Shown here: piece by piece, positions 24,963 to 35,121 of the stretch
Layout: each line of letters starts with the position of its first letter
How positions within the stretch are numbered: the stretch's first letter is position 1
Assembly (NCBI RefSeq): GCF_020080835.1
Contig: NC_058164.1
Coordinates: 11,850,142-11,914,141, forward strand
DNA length: 64,000 nucleotides
Origin: Cotesia glomerata
Lineage: Eukaryota; Arthropoda; Insecta; Hymenoptera; Braconidae
Reading direction: 5' to 3'
Position numbers and translations under genes: made by a program
Notes under the pieces: generated by a model
The model's input: only the letters and a program-made list of their open reading frames with translations
Told to the model about the DNA's origin: nothing
The model's database searches: none

Positions 24963-26675
24963 GGTGTGTGTGCGATTCACACACGATAGAAGTGAAACTT
25001 CAGTGAATCGACAAAAGAATGAGATGAATATTTATAACAAGGGTAGGATAATTACAAAGTTTAATTGTTCAAAAATGAAAGTATTTTGATTAATTTTAAA
25101 AGATATTTTATATTTTATTTAACATATGTTACATAATCTATTACTCAAGTTCCATATTTTCAGTTTCAACAAATGATACAAGAGGCTTATGATAACTAAA
25201 ATACGATACAAATATTTTAGTTTCAATTTGGTTGATATATCTTTGGAACACTGCATCTATTACCGTTTTTGATCTTGTAGTTGATTGAGTGCGATTGTTA
25301 CACATTTTTAAATAAAATGTTGTATCGAGAAACTCAATCAAAGGAAGCGCTGTATCTGATGCAAAATTTATGTTAAAATCCCCACTTAAAATCATCGGAA
25401 TTTTATCATAATTCTTTTTGAGAATTCGCGATACCTTTGGGGTATATTTGATCAAATTTTCATGTATAAATTCAATAACTGATTTTATTGATTGGTTGGG
25501 AAAGATGTAAATTGCTACGATCAAAATTAAATCTCCTTGGTCATTTCTGCTCTCACAGGCACATATTTCTCCAACTTTCGAAAGCTGAACAGACAATGAT
25601 TCTAGCTGTTGTGCATTGAGATCCATTTGTGGCGTAACAACACGGGCTCCATCATTTACGTTGTGATAAATTGCTACTCCGCCTGCCCTCGTACGTGGTC
25701 TTTTGTAATTAACAACAATATTAAAATTTGGAATGTCTACAATATCTTCATTATTCATCCATGTCTCCGAAAGAATTAAAAAGTTTGACGATGACACTAT
25801 ATTGTCATGTTGCAGATCTTGTACATGAGCTCGTAAGCTTTGACAGTTAAAGGTAAACAGTGACATCCCTTTTCTTTTATTTAAGAAATCATATAAAACA
25901 TTTGTAATTGTCTCAAGTCGATTCAAGTTCAGCCTTCGAAATTCATGTTGTAGATCAATTGTAGATACTGACGCTCTTCGGTCTGAAAAACATTGATATA
26001 TTAGTTTATACTTAAAACAGGATTAAAAAATATTTACACTTACCATTTATTACATCAGTCACATTGACACTTATATCTGAACATCTATTTTGATTGTTCA
26101 ATAATTGTTTTTTACGTGCACGAAACTCGCGACTACGTTCTGTTGAACTTTTTGCTGAATTTTTTTTCATTTTAATTTCATTTTTTTTGCGTCGATATTG
26201 ACGACACATTTCGGCATTAGTTTTCGGCATTTTATAAAATTTATTATTTAGTACAAGATATAAAAATACTCACAAACAGTTAAATAATAACACACCACGC
26301 TATCTTACTAAAACGCTGTAATACGCAGCCGCATACAGTGTACAGTAAGCTCACGTAGTTTTCACATGCACTACACACGTTAAATGCTCAAATACAAGCA
26401 CGTATTAAACAGTGTGCAATATACATACACACTGACATCTGCTCTCTCGCTCTGGCTCACAAATTACAGGCGACTATGCTTAGAAGACGGGAGTGGGGAC
26501 GCTACGAAGTATGGCACAAAGAGGAGAGACCGATAATATACAAATTGTATGTATATTTCTGTCTCATTCTTTCCCCTGGCTTCATCCTACACATTTTTGT
26601 ATTTGTGTCTCTTACCTGTCGTTTTTTTGTTGCATCCGGTTTGAAATCACAACGATTCTAAAGAAGTTTCACTTC
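24963..26675 (-). mobile_element. Helentron-like (Helitron2) element, internally reduced
   Basis: The insert lies in the A-run of D's right TIR; the left TIR shows the empty site. Read on the minus strand, the 5' terminus is GAAGTGAAACTTCTTTAGAATCG. The same motif is inverted and subterminal at the 3' side (GATTCACTGAAGTTTCACTTC), followed by a hairpin GTGTGTG-aatcg-CACACAC next to the end. Asymmetric inverted repeats, a 3' hairpin and insertion into a T-run are described Helentron hallmarks. The element encodes a basic N-terminal segment and an endonuclease domain, but no Rep or helicase. 1,713 bp. Confidence 0.7.
25141..26230 (-). CDS. Spliced endonuclease-domain protein (APE/EEP type)
   Basis: Two exons: 26044-26230 and 25141-25982, with a 61 bp intron (ATG/GTAAGTG ... 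TTTTTCAG/ACC) that keeps frame and gives 342 residues. The N-terminus, starting MPKTNAEMCRQYRRKK and with STERSREFRARKK at about 29-41, is very basic and resembles the N-terminal repeats of Helitron-like helicase proteins. From about residue 95 it is an exonuclease-endonuclease-phosphatase domain: LFTFNCQSLRAHV, LILSETWMNN (metal-binding Glu), AGGVAIYHNV, MILSGDFNIN (catalytic Asp and Asn) and SYHKPLVSF (catalytic His). The usual SDH is SYH here, a single base change from GAT to TAT. In full Helentrons this domain follows Rep/helicase and is thought to nick target DNA; here those parts are missing. The frame is otherwise open, so it may be expressed, but nuclease activity is doubtful. Confidence 0.75.
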
Positions 26676-27105
26676 AAAAAAAAATTTTTTTTGCGGAAAT
26701 GAACCACCCTAATATATATATATATATATATATATATGTATTAGGGTGGCGCAAAAAACCGACTATTTTTTTTTTTTGTCTCGAGTGAAAAAATGTTAGT
26801 TTTTGATGTTTTATGAGCTTTCTCCAAAGGACAGCTTAAAAAAAAATTTTTAAGATGTCGCTCCAAATTTTTTAAAATTTCAAAAATCCTCAAAAATCGA
26901 ATTTTTTTTTTTTTTTAATTTTTTTTCTCGTTACGGTATAATTTTATAGACTAAAAAAAAATAAGTTTCTGAAAATTTTAGTTCAAAATTTGAATTTTGA
27001 AAGGTTACTCATAATTTTTTTCAATTTATTTGTGCATTAGTTTAGATTTTTTCGAGCGACTTTTAATATTCAAATTAAAATTCCATGCATTTTATTTTTT
27101 TTATT

Positions 27106-27249
27106 TAAGGTAAAAGCCCCAATATATGATCATGTACCAGTATATGATCACTCCATGTATTTGTATACCTATATTTGTGAATATAGATATACAAATACAT
27201 GGAGTGATCATATACTGGTACATGATCATATATTGGGGCTTTTACCTTA
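27106..27249. mobile_element. 144 bp palindromic MITE nested in B
   Basis: TAAGGTAAAAGCCCCAATAT and its inverse ATATTGGGGCTTTTACCTTA. The two arms (ATGATCATGTACCAGTATAT and so on) are almost perfectly complementary, with a short loop. A half copy lies inside the Helitron at 59508-59582 (TAGGGCTTTTACCTTA). Confidence 0.8.
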
Positions 27250-27340
27250 GTACAATAATCGATAAAAATACATCACGAGATGAACTAAAAATCAAGCACA
27301 ACATAGAAAATATAATTTTTTTTTTAATTTAATAATTTTA

Positions 27341-27400
27341 TTTAATCAACTGCCAGGCGTGGGTTCGAATCCCAAGCTGGTCTTAGAAACCAGCTTGGTT
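27341..27400 (+). repeat. tRNA-like B-box segment in MITE B
   Basis: CGTGGGTTCGAATCCCAAGC has a T-arm with an intact GGTTCGAATCC box, followed by the hairpin CAAGCTGG-tcttagaa-ACCAGCTTGG. No convincing A box upstream. Probably a fragment of a tRNA-derived SINE. Confidence 0.4.
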
Positions 27401-27727
27401 GAGATTTGACCTTGCCGCGTAGGTTAAGATTTTTTCAAACCAAAAAGACCCCAACGTACCACTCCCAACACTTAAAGTCGGCGATATGACTAATTGAAGA
27501 AAAAAAAAAAAAATTATGAGCGACCTTTCAAAATTTAAATTTTGAACTGAAACTTTCAGAAACTTACTTTTTTTTGGTTTTTGATTTTTGAAATTTTAAA
27601 AAATTAGGAGTGACGTCTTAAAAATTTTTTTTTAAGCTGTCCTTTTGTGAGGGCTCTTAAAACATCAAAAACTAACATTTTTTCACTCGAGACTCAAAAA
27701 AAAAATAGTCAGTTTTTTTGCGCCACC

Positions 27728-27731
<4 letters not shown>

Positions 27732-27769
<38 letters not shown>
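27732..27769. repeat. (TA)n microsatellite
   Basis: TA run between MITE B and the Helitron end that begins at 27770. Confidence 0.95.
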
Positions 27770-27770
<1 letters not shown>

Positions 27771-28552
27771 TAGCTGATACCCACCCGCTTCGCTGGGCAT
27801 ACAATAAAATTTTATGTTGTAACCTAGATGAAAAATATAAACAAAATGATTAATTTCAAAAGATAATTAATATAAATTTTGAATTAGAGAAAAGTGATTG
27901 TTTATGATAACCGGTGTTAGCGAGTATTAAATATATGAGAAAAGTATTTTATTATTAATAATCAATCAATCAATGGGTCAGTTAGTCAGTAAATCTGTCA
28001 TTAGACAGATTTCCGCATCACCCATGACGTACTGTGTAGTGAGATGCGTTCCCATTATAATAATGTTATCCTAAACATTTAGTCTAGACCGGATAGGTCA
28101 AATGGTAGAGTAGCCGACATGTCACCGGAAGGTTCTGGGTTCGAATCCCTGTCCGAGCTATCTGAATTTTTCTCGCATATTCTGTAAACTCTTATTAAGA
28201 AGGTCCTTCCTATTTCTTTCTCAATCTCTTCCTCCTCCAATTATTCTGTTACGTGAATGTTGGAACGATTCACGTAATAATTATCCGTAACTCCTATTCT
28301 TTTCCGCTTCATAGTATTATTTAATTTTAAAAATGTCAATAATTTTTTAATTTTAAAAAATGTTAATAATAAAATACTTTTCTCATATATTTAATACTCG
28401 CTAACACCGGTCATCACAAACAATCACTTTTCTCTAATTCAAAATTTATATTCATTATCTTTTTGAAATTAACCATTTTGTTTATATTTTTCATCTAGGT
28501 TACACCATAAAAATTTATTGTATTCCTATCGAAGCGGGCGGGTATCAGCTAG
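27770..28552. mobile_element. Double-ended Helitron derivative (3' terminus at both ends)
   Basis: Left end, minus strand: GCGAAGCGGGTGGGTATCAG followed by CTAG then T. Right end, plus strand: CGAAGCGGGCGGGTATCAGCTAG then T. Both show a Helitron 3' end (hairpin, spacer, CTAG, T flank). The arms of about 175 bases are inverted repeats (AATACTCGCTAACACCGGT). No TC-type 5' end is seen. The middle carries a tRNA-like segment (28089-28157). Length 783 bp. Confidence 0.7.
28089..28157 (+). repeat. tRNA-like segment between the two Helitron ends
   Basis: CGGATAGGTCAAATGGTAGA gives acceptor strand and A-box-like sequence; TCTGGGTTCGAATCCCTG gives the B box. The 3' strand TGTCCG pairs with CGGATA (one G-T). 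The anticodon arm is irregular, so it is a tRNA relic or SINE head. Confidence 0.5.
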
Positions 28553-28948
28553 TTATTAATAAATTCATAACAAATTAAGTGGTATTAAAAATATATTTAT
28601 TATTACTCATTTTATTAGAAATTATCTTAAATCGACCGTTTTTATAATAATTTAACGATATCGTTGTAAAATTTTAGAGAAGACGCATCAGACACAATTT
28701 ACCATTTTAATTTTAATCATTAAAATCAGTATAATCATTTAACAATATCAACTTGATAATATTTATGTTTAATTTATCTGTGTTATGATATAATCGAGTT
28801 CATCCTTCATGATTATTCCAATACATATAAGTTATTTCAGTTATTAATGATTTAGCTATTCTTTCTTAAAAACGTATGATTATGAATTCCTACTGTCCCA
28901 ACAGTCAATCGATAAAATTTAAAATCAATCATTTTGACAGTTATTATA

Positions 28949-29090
28949 GCAACGGTAACCATGATAACGGTAACCATGGTAACGGCAACCATGGTAACGG
29001 TAACCATGGCAACGGTAACCACGGCAACGGTAACCATAGCAACGGTAACCATGGCAACGATAACCATGACAATGGTAACCATGGCAAAGG
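28949..29090. repeat. 15 bp minisatellite (GGTAACCATGGCAAC)n
   Basis: About nine to ten copies of GGTAACCATGGCAAC with scattered substitutions. Each unit contains CCATGG and GGTAACC, so the array is locally self-complementary. It translates as Asn-His-Gly-Asn-Gly repeats only because 15 is a multiple of three. The flanking 28553-28948 shows no gene. Confidence 0.9.
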
Positions 29091-29157
29091 TTGATTAGCG
29101 TGGGTGGTTGTAGGGGGGTTGAGTTCGATAATTTACGGGTGCCACTGATGGTTTCTT

Positions 29158-29725
29158 AGATTAGAGGGTCAAAATGATATTTCGCTCCCAAAAAAAGAGA
29201 GAGATATAGGGAAGGGGAAAGATTATAGGGCACGGGAGGGAGGAGAAAGAATGAGAGGGAGGGAGGGAGGGCATATGTGATGGTAGACGAAAAATTCATT
29301 TTGGCTAGGAATTGCGTAAAATCCGTTCTTAGTGAGCGTCTACATCACGAATGGAGTAACTATGCTAAATTTCAAGTCAATCGGACGAATAGTTTCGGAG
29401 ATCTCGTGATGAGTGAGTGGTATTTCGCTTATATATATATAGATTAGAGGGTCAAAATGATATTTCGCTCCCAAAAAAAGAGAGAGATATAGGGAAGGGG
29501 AAAGATTATAGGGCACGGGAGGGGAGGAGAAGAATGAGAGGGAGGGGAGGGGAGGGCATATGTGATGGTAGACGAAAAATTCATTTTGGCTAGGAATTGC
29601 GTAAAATCCGTTCTTAGTGAGCGTCTACATCACGAATGGAGTAACTATGCTAAATTTCAAGTCAATCGGACGAATAGTTTCGGAGATCTCGTGATGAGTG
29701 AGTGGTATTTCGCTTATATATATAT

Positions 29726-29730
<5 letters not shown>
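29158..29730 (-). mobile_element. Tandem Helitron 5' ends (two units of about 285 bp)
   Basis: AGATTAGAGGGTCAAAATGA through TTTCGCTTATATATATATAG occurs twice in direct succession (29158-29440 and 29441-29730), almost identical apart from G-run lengths. On the minus strand each begins TCTATATATATATAAGCG, the 5' TC terminus of this Helitron family, with TCACTCATCACGAGATCTCC just inside. Confidence 0.7.

Positions 29731-29774
<44 letters not shown>
29729..29774. repeat. (TA)n microsatellite
   Basis: TA run between the tandem Helitron 5' ends and MITE A copy 2. Confidence 0.95.
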
Positions 29775-29778
<4 letters not shown>

Positions 29779-30071
29779 GGTGTGCCAAAATGTAACTTCC
29801 GTGGAGAACCTTTTAAAATTGGAATTTTGATTTCCGCTTTTAACAGGGGCTGCGTTTGGGCATTTCCTGAGATATTTTGGTGTGAGACAATGTATTTGAT
29901 TTTCATCGAATTTTTTAACAGAAGCTTAGTTTAGGCATTTCCGGTGAAAATTCAAAATTTGGCCGGAAGTACCCAATTAAATCTCCTGTTAAAAAATTCT
30001 ATGAATATCAAATACATCGTCTCACACCAAAATATCTCAAGAAATGCCCAAACGCAGCCCCTGTTAAAAAC
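29775..30071. mobile_element. MITE A, copy 2 (right end lost)
   Basis: It is collinear with 16090-16386 with few differences. It stops at CCCCTGTTAAAA, where TA repeats and a Helitron 3' end follow. About 75 bases of the right arm are missing. Confidence 0.8.
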
Positions 30072-30086
30072 TTATATATATATATA

Positions 30087-31453
30087 CTAGACGACCCGGT
30101 GAACTTCGTATCATCTACATATATTTGTGAAAAGTATAGTCAAAACTTAATACAAAATTTTTATTTACAGTAAATGCAACATATTTATACACTTAATTAA
30201 TTTAAAGCTTTCTGATGGACTACATTTTTAATCTTTTCTTACGGTGCGTAAATATATAAAGATGGTGGTATTCTGACTCACGAACACGCGACGTATAATT
30301 TCCCATGCACGAAACACGGAAACTCCGATTTGATTCCCACATTTGATTAACTTCGACAACCTAAGTCAGGTCGTCTTCTCCTTGGTATTTTGAAACAATA
30401 ACAATAAAAAATTTCTTGCGCACTGACAAACTGATGATAGATTTTATTAATTGTCTTGAAATTAATTTATTTCTTTTAACAACTAACTGACACTTTTCTT
30501 TATTTCTGAAAACAAAACAGACCAAAAAGATCGGACCTCACTTCACAGCTAGGAACGGACCCAAAGAGATCGGACCTCATTACTCAGCTCAGAACATTGT
30601 GTATTGGAAAACTAAATTGTCGTTTTTAGTATTTTCTGTTGTTTATTATTTATGTTTTTCATCGTTTAAACCTTCCCTGAACTTCTAAAATTTCCTGTTT
30701 CTCTTGAGATTTTATCAAATTTTATATCTGTAGGAACTGATATTTGAAGAATATGAATTTTTTGACAATTAATACCCCCGCACTCTTATATGAGAGGAAT
30801 TTCATAAGATCCTATTCGAGATGATTTCTACATTATAAATAAAAGATTCTTACAAAACTTCGAGTCTATAGAAACTATTGTTTGGAAATGATAGTTTTTC
30901 ATTGCTGACGTCCCCGCAATCCCTTTTGGGGTTAGAATTTGATAAAATCCATTCTTAGCTGAACTTAAAATTATACACGAAGATTCCTACCAAATTTAGA
31001 GTCTGTAAATTTAACATTTTAACACCCACCCCCGCAATCTTTATTGGGGGTGGGTTGCTGTAAAATCCGCTCTTAAAACATTTCCGCACCACATATGGAA
31101 GACTCCAACTAAATTTGTCGTCTGTAGGACCTATAGTTTGAAAATTAAAAATTTTCATTGTTAATATCTGCCCCCGCATCCCCCTGTGGAGTGAGCTATC
31201 GTGAAATTCGTTCATAGATTATTTCTATATCCCTTACAGAAGATTCCTACCAAATTTGGGGTTTATAGGATCCATAGTTTAAAAACGGGAATTATTCATT
31301 GTTAACGCCCCCGCAATCCTCTTTGAGGGAGGATTTTTTGAAAATTTTTTTACATACAAACCTTCTCCTGAAAATTCTGAAGACAACAACAAAAAAATTA
31401 GCCCAATCGGTCCAGCCGTTTTCAAGTGATGCGTGGACATACATGCGGCATTT

Positions 31454-31464
<11 letters not shown>
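30087..31464 (-). mobile_element. Non-autonomous Helitron
   Basis: The minus-strand 3' end reads GAAGTTCACCGGGTCGTCTAG then T. The body has repeated modules with CCCCCGCAATCC and CCTACCAAATTT, shared with the Helitron at 57938-60250 (TGTTTCTCTTGAGATTTTAT and TTGAAGAATATGAATTTTTT occur in both). The 5' end merges into the (TA)n tract at 31465. No Rep/helicase frame. Confidence 0.65.

Positions 31465-31522
<58 letters not shown>
31465..31522. repeat. (TA)n microsatellite split by solo LTR 4
   Basis: The TA run continues at 33511-33530 on the other side of the LTR. Confidence 0.95.
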
Positions 31523-31525
<3 letters not shown>

Positions 31526-33510
31526 AACAGGATAAAACTACCCTGCATCGATAAGTCGCCAGAGATCGATAACTATTCGATTAGCACTGGTGCGCCTCGA
31601 TCTTCGGGCCTAAAGAGAGAGTAGGAGGGGGTAGTTTGGGGTTATTATATAGGTGAGCCGTGCATTGCAATGGGGAGAAGTAGTGTAACCGCCAGACAGT
31701 GTGCCACAGAAATCAAGAGGGACCGATCCCCGGAGTTACGAGACGACAGAAGCCAATAACATCTAGGACTCCAATCTCGAGTAGTGAGTTAGATCGTCGT
31801 ATATTCAACAAGGTATCAATAATTACTCTGTGGGCTAGGAGTGGACCGCGGGGTTTATATTCGGTTTACTTCTCCTCTGATTAATTATTCTCAATAATTA
31901 TTTAATTTCAATTGATTTTGATTCGTTAGTTGCCGTTGAGCGTCCCTCAAGGGGGTTTATACCCGAGGACTGCTCAAAGACCTTGCGGTGTTAATTGTCG
32001 TGAGAATTTATTTTATAATAATAATTTACTCGATTTATTATTGATAATTTTGAACATCTGAAAAATCGGTTTAGTTGAAAATATTTTATTTAATAAAATA
32101 AAACCGAGAAATAAATTCTTCGAGAAAGTTCCGTTCTTCTCACGGATCAGACAAGCGTCGGTCGAATTTTACAACGCAGTTAACGTGTACCCAGGGTCAA
32201 AGTCTACTACGCACTAACGAACACCGGCGTCCATTTTGAGCACGCAAATTCTTTACTGATTATTTCACGTGATAATTTATTATTAAGAACAATTGAATTA
32301 TTATTAATTAATATTATTTGTTACAAGGAAATATTTATTTAACATTATATTATTTATTGAGAATTAATTTATTGAGATTTCGGCGCAATTGAGACTGATT
32401 TACCCATGGATAATTTTTCGTTAATTTATTTTATATTGAGATAAATTGTTTATTAATTATTTATTTTAATTGGAAAATTCTACGGGGTTAATTTACATTG
32501 AACTTAAGTTCAGGAAATTGTTTAGATAAACATTTTGTCATTTATTGAAATCTATTTATAAAAATATTTAATGACGTGGATTAAGTCCAAGAAAGTTAGT
32601 TAGAATTTTATAAAGAATATTCTTAGAATTTATTTAATGTTCAGTATTAAACTCGTGATTGAATTGGAATAAATTTAGGCGTCGGATTTTAGTTCGAATT
32701 TTTGGGAATTAAATTATTATTCGTGAAAATTGTTTTATAATTTAAGGGCTAGCTATTGACTGAATTGTTTTAAGTAGAGAGTTAATGTAATAATTTTCTG
32801 GAAATAAATTTCGTTAATAATTTTCATAAAATTAAGTAAAGTAAAATCAGTGTGTGTGTGTGAGACGCGTGGGTTATGAGTGTATGAGTGTTAACAGCGT
32901 TCCCTCGTGCATTGCGTTCTCTGTGCGAGGTGTTTCGTTGGCTAGGTACTTAAGGGGTATTATGTGTGTTAGCTACATATAGTCTTGGTTTACGCTGCGT
33001 TCACTAGGCTGAGGCTCCTATAGCAGTGTGTGGTTGATGAGCCCTCGTGCACAGTGCGTTCCTTGTGCGAGGTGTCTTGTTGATAGTTAAAGGTTTAGTC
33101 AGTACGTTAGTTAGTCGTCTTGTTCTGGTTAGCCGTTAGTCGGCTAGACGACCTCTGTCACACAGTGTGTTCCTTGTACAAAATAATAAAATAGTTCTGG
33201 TTAGCCGTTAGTAGGCTATAGTTTTAAGTTGATTATAGTGTGAGTGAGTGTGTGATTAAAAGTTGTTAAATTGTTTTGTTAATAAATTTTTGGATCTATT
33301 GTTAAATAAAAATTTATTTATTTCAGATCACCTTCCTGCACTCTCTCTCTCCCTGTAAGATAAGCTCAGCTCTGGTCCCGGTTCCAGGAACCGTGATTAA
33401 AAATCCTGGTGGCGCCCTTTTATTTATTAATTTAGATTCATTTTATTTAGTTTATTGTTTTAATTAATTTAATTTAAGGGGCCAACTGAGCGGCATAAAA
33501 ACCCGTTACA
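31523..33510. mobile_element. Solo LTR 4 (1,988 bp), same family as LTR 2
   Basis: Ends are TGTAACAGGATAAA and AAAACCCGTTACA. ATAT flanks both ends, which fits a 4-base duplication but is not diagnostic inside TA repeats. It shares AGATCACCTTCC, GGTTCCAGGAACCGTG and AATCCTGGTGGCGCCC with LTR 2. Internal repeats with GGTTAGCCGTTAGT and CCTCGTGCA lie at 32900-33200. No polyprotein frame. Confidence 0.7.
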
Positions 33511-33530
33511 ATATATATATATATATATAT

Positions 33531-34444
33531 AAATATATACATATATAAACTTTTGAACCATATGCATTTTCTGAATCCGCTTGACGAGCTGAGTCGAAAT
33601 ATAGCAAAATTTTTCAAAAATTCCGTCATGAGGACCAATGCAATAGTTAGATTTCTATGAAATCTACTAAAAAGGCCATTCGGCAGCTGAAATGAAATTA
33701 GATTTTTCAAATTAAAAAAATTTATTTTTTATAAAATAACATAAATAATAATAGATATTTTAATTCATTGATTAATAGAAAATTCAGTAAATAATTTAAA
33801 ACTATTTAGAACTAATTTTGTTAAAAATAAACATTAGCTAGTTTTGTTACAACAATAGTGTGAGTTGAGTAAGTAGAATTCTAATATCAAGTTATTGAAA
33901 ATATTTCTATTTAATATTAAATTACAACCATCGAGCCAAACAAAACCACTGCAATAATAAAATTTCACTTTTAATGAAATTCGGCTACTGCAGTTATTTC
34001 GAAGATTTTACTAATTTTTTCGAACGGCGAAAAATCTACATCTGTTTCAGCTGTCGAACGTCTTTTTTTATCGCTATCATCTTTAAATAAAAGTCAATAT
34101 TCTTGGAAATTTCGTTGGCATAACACAAGATCTCACCAAAGAATGAGTAGTGTTCACCAATACGATCTCATAAGAAGCGTCACCTTCTGCCGATTTGCAT
34201 CTAAAATTTATACAGGACGCGTCTCGTTAACAGTGCCTGGAGGTGTGTACTATGTAGAAACGCTCACATCAAGCCTGTACTGAACACGCCTGTCAGTTGC
34301 AATCAATCTACTGATCTGGAATAGGAACAAACGTTCTGTATTCAAAGACAAATATATTCTACTGTTCAATGAGATTTCTAACTTGATCTTCTATTTGAGG
34401 TTGATAGAAATTTTATAAAAAAACGTGTATGACGTTTTCTTCTC
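33531..34444. other. No gene recognised
   Basis: AT-rich. A plus-strand stretch near 34030-34260 reads STSVSAVERLFLSLSSLN and continues open for some 70 codons, loosely recalling the C-terminal end of hAT transposases, but it is too short to support. AAAAGGCCATTCGGCAGC near 33672 repeats a block at 15590. Confidence 0.35.
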
Positions 34445-35121
34445 CCCTAGTAGAAATAATCGAGTTTTCACTGGATATAAACCAGTAACTGGCCAGTGAT
34501 ATCGAGTAAAAACTTGAAATCGCGCCACCTACAACTAAGTCATAAACATTAGTTACACCGACAGTGTATCTTTACTAGTGTGTGTATGTTTGTTTATTTT
34601 TTTTGTTAACCTGTACGCATCATTATTGTAATTATTATTATTAAAAAACAGTATAAATCAATCAAGATTAGTGTTTATTAACGTGTAAATAATTTCCAGT
34701 ATATATTTCAAAATGGATACAGTGAAAAAAAATGACACAATATATAAATTGCGACTGTGGGCATTAAAAACAAATCTCCAATTCAAAATAATTATTTTCT
34801 TATTCTATTGTTAGATTTATTATTAGTCTATCAGACTAATGATGTTATCTATTTTATAATGTACACATAAATGAAACTTTTTTATATCATATCGTTTATT
34901 AAACATTATTTTGAATTTATTTGACAATTTTAATAATGCCTAATAACCTCAGAATTCGAAACTGACAGTTTCACTAAAGCCGCCATAATGTTTTGTTAGA
35001 TCTCTAGTAAAACTGGCCAGTTACTAGACAGAAACTTGATATTACACTGGCCAGTTACTGGTTTAAGTCTAGTAAAACTGGCCAGTTACTGGCTAAAAAC
35101 TTGATTTCATTTCTACTAGGG
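34445..35121. mobile_element. CCCTAGTAGAAAT MITE (677 bp)
   Basis: Termini are CCCTAGTAGAAATAAT and the inverse ATTTCATTTCTACTAGGG. Both subterminal regions have AACTGGCCAGTTACTGG and the related GTAACTGGCCAGTG, a near-palindromic motif present about five times. The interior is AT-rich without an ORF. Confidence 0.7.

Larger units (their letters stand above)
18842..26712. mobile_element. DNA transposon D (7.9 kb, with nested insertions)
   Basis: Termini are TTAGGGTGGTTCATTTCCGC and the inverse GCGGAAATGAACCACCCTAA. The inverted repeats extend over more than 500 bases (18842-19400 against about 24370-24962 plus 26676-26712), sharing for example GACTCCTACCGGTGAACCAG and CCGGAAAACGTAAGAAATTG. 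The right repeat is split by a Helentron-like insert (24963-26675), and the gene is split by a solo LTR (20932-23395). Without these it is about 3.7 kb. It is flanked by (TA)n. 23729-24370 shows no gene. Confidence 0.85.
26741..27731. mobile_element. MITE B, complete copy
   Basis: Termini are TTAGGGTGGCGCAAAAAACC and the inverse TTTTTTGCGCCACCCTAA, with arms of over 250 bases (AGTGAAAAAATGTTAGTTTT against AAAACTAACATTTTTTCACT). A smaller palindromic MITE is nested at 27106-27249 and a tRNA-like stretch lies at 27341-27400. It is bounded by (TA)n on both sides. Confidence 0.8.

Noticed and set aside
28089..28157. Functional tRNA genes (also 8763, 12886, 36102, 39183)
   Set aside because: B boxes are good, but anticodon or acceptor arms do not fold properly and each lies inside a repeated element.
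28876..29094. Asn-His-Gly-Asn-Gly repeat protein
   Set aside because: A 15-base minisatellite is necessarily open in several frames; the opposite strand is open as well (Met-Val-Thr repeats).
34030..34265. Possible hAT transposase C-terminus (VSAVERLF)
   Set aside because: Only a few residues match the hAT dimerisation motif, there are no upstream hAT blocks, and no TIR with an 8-base duplication.
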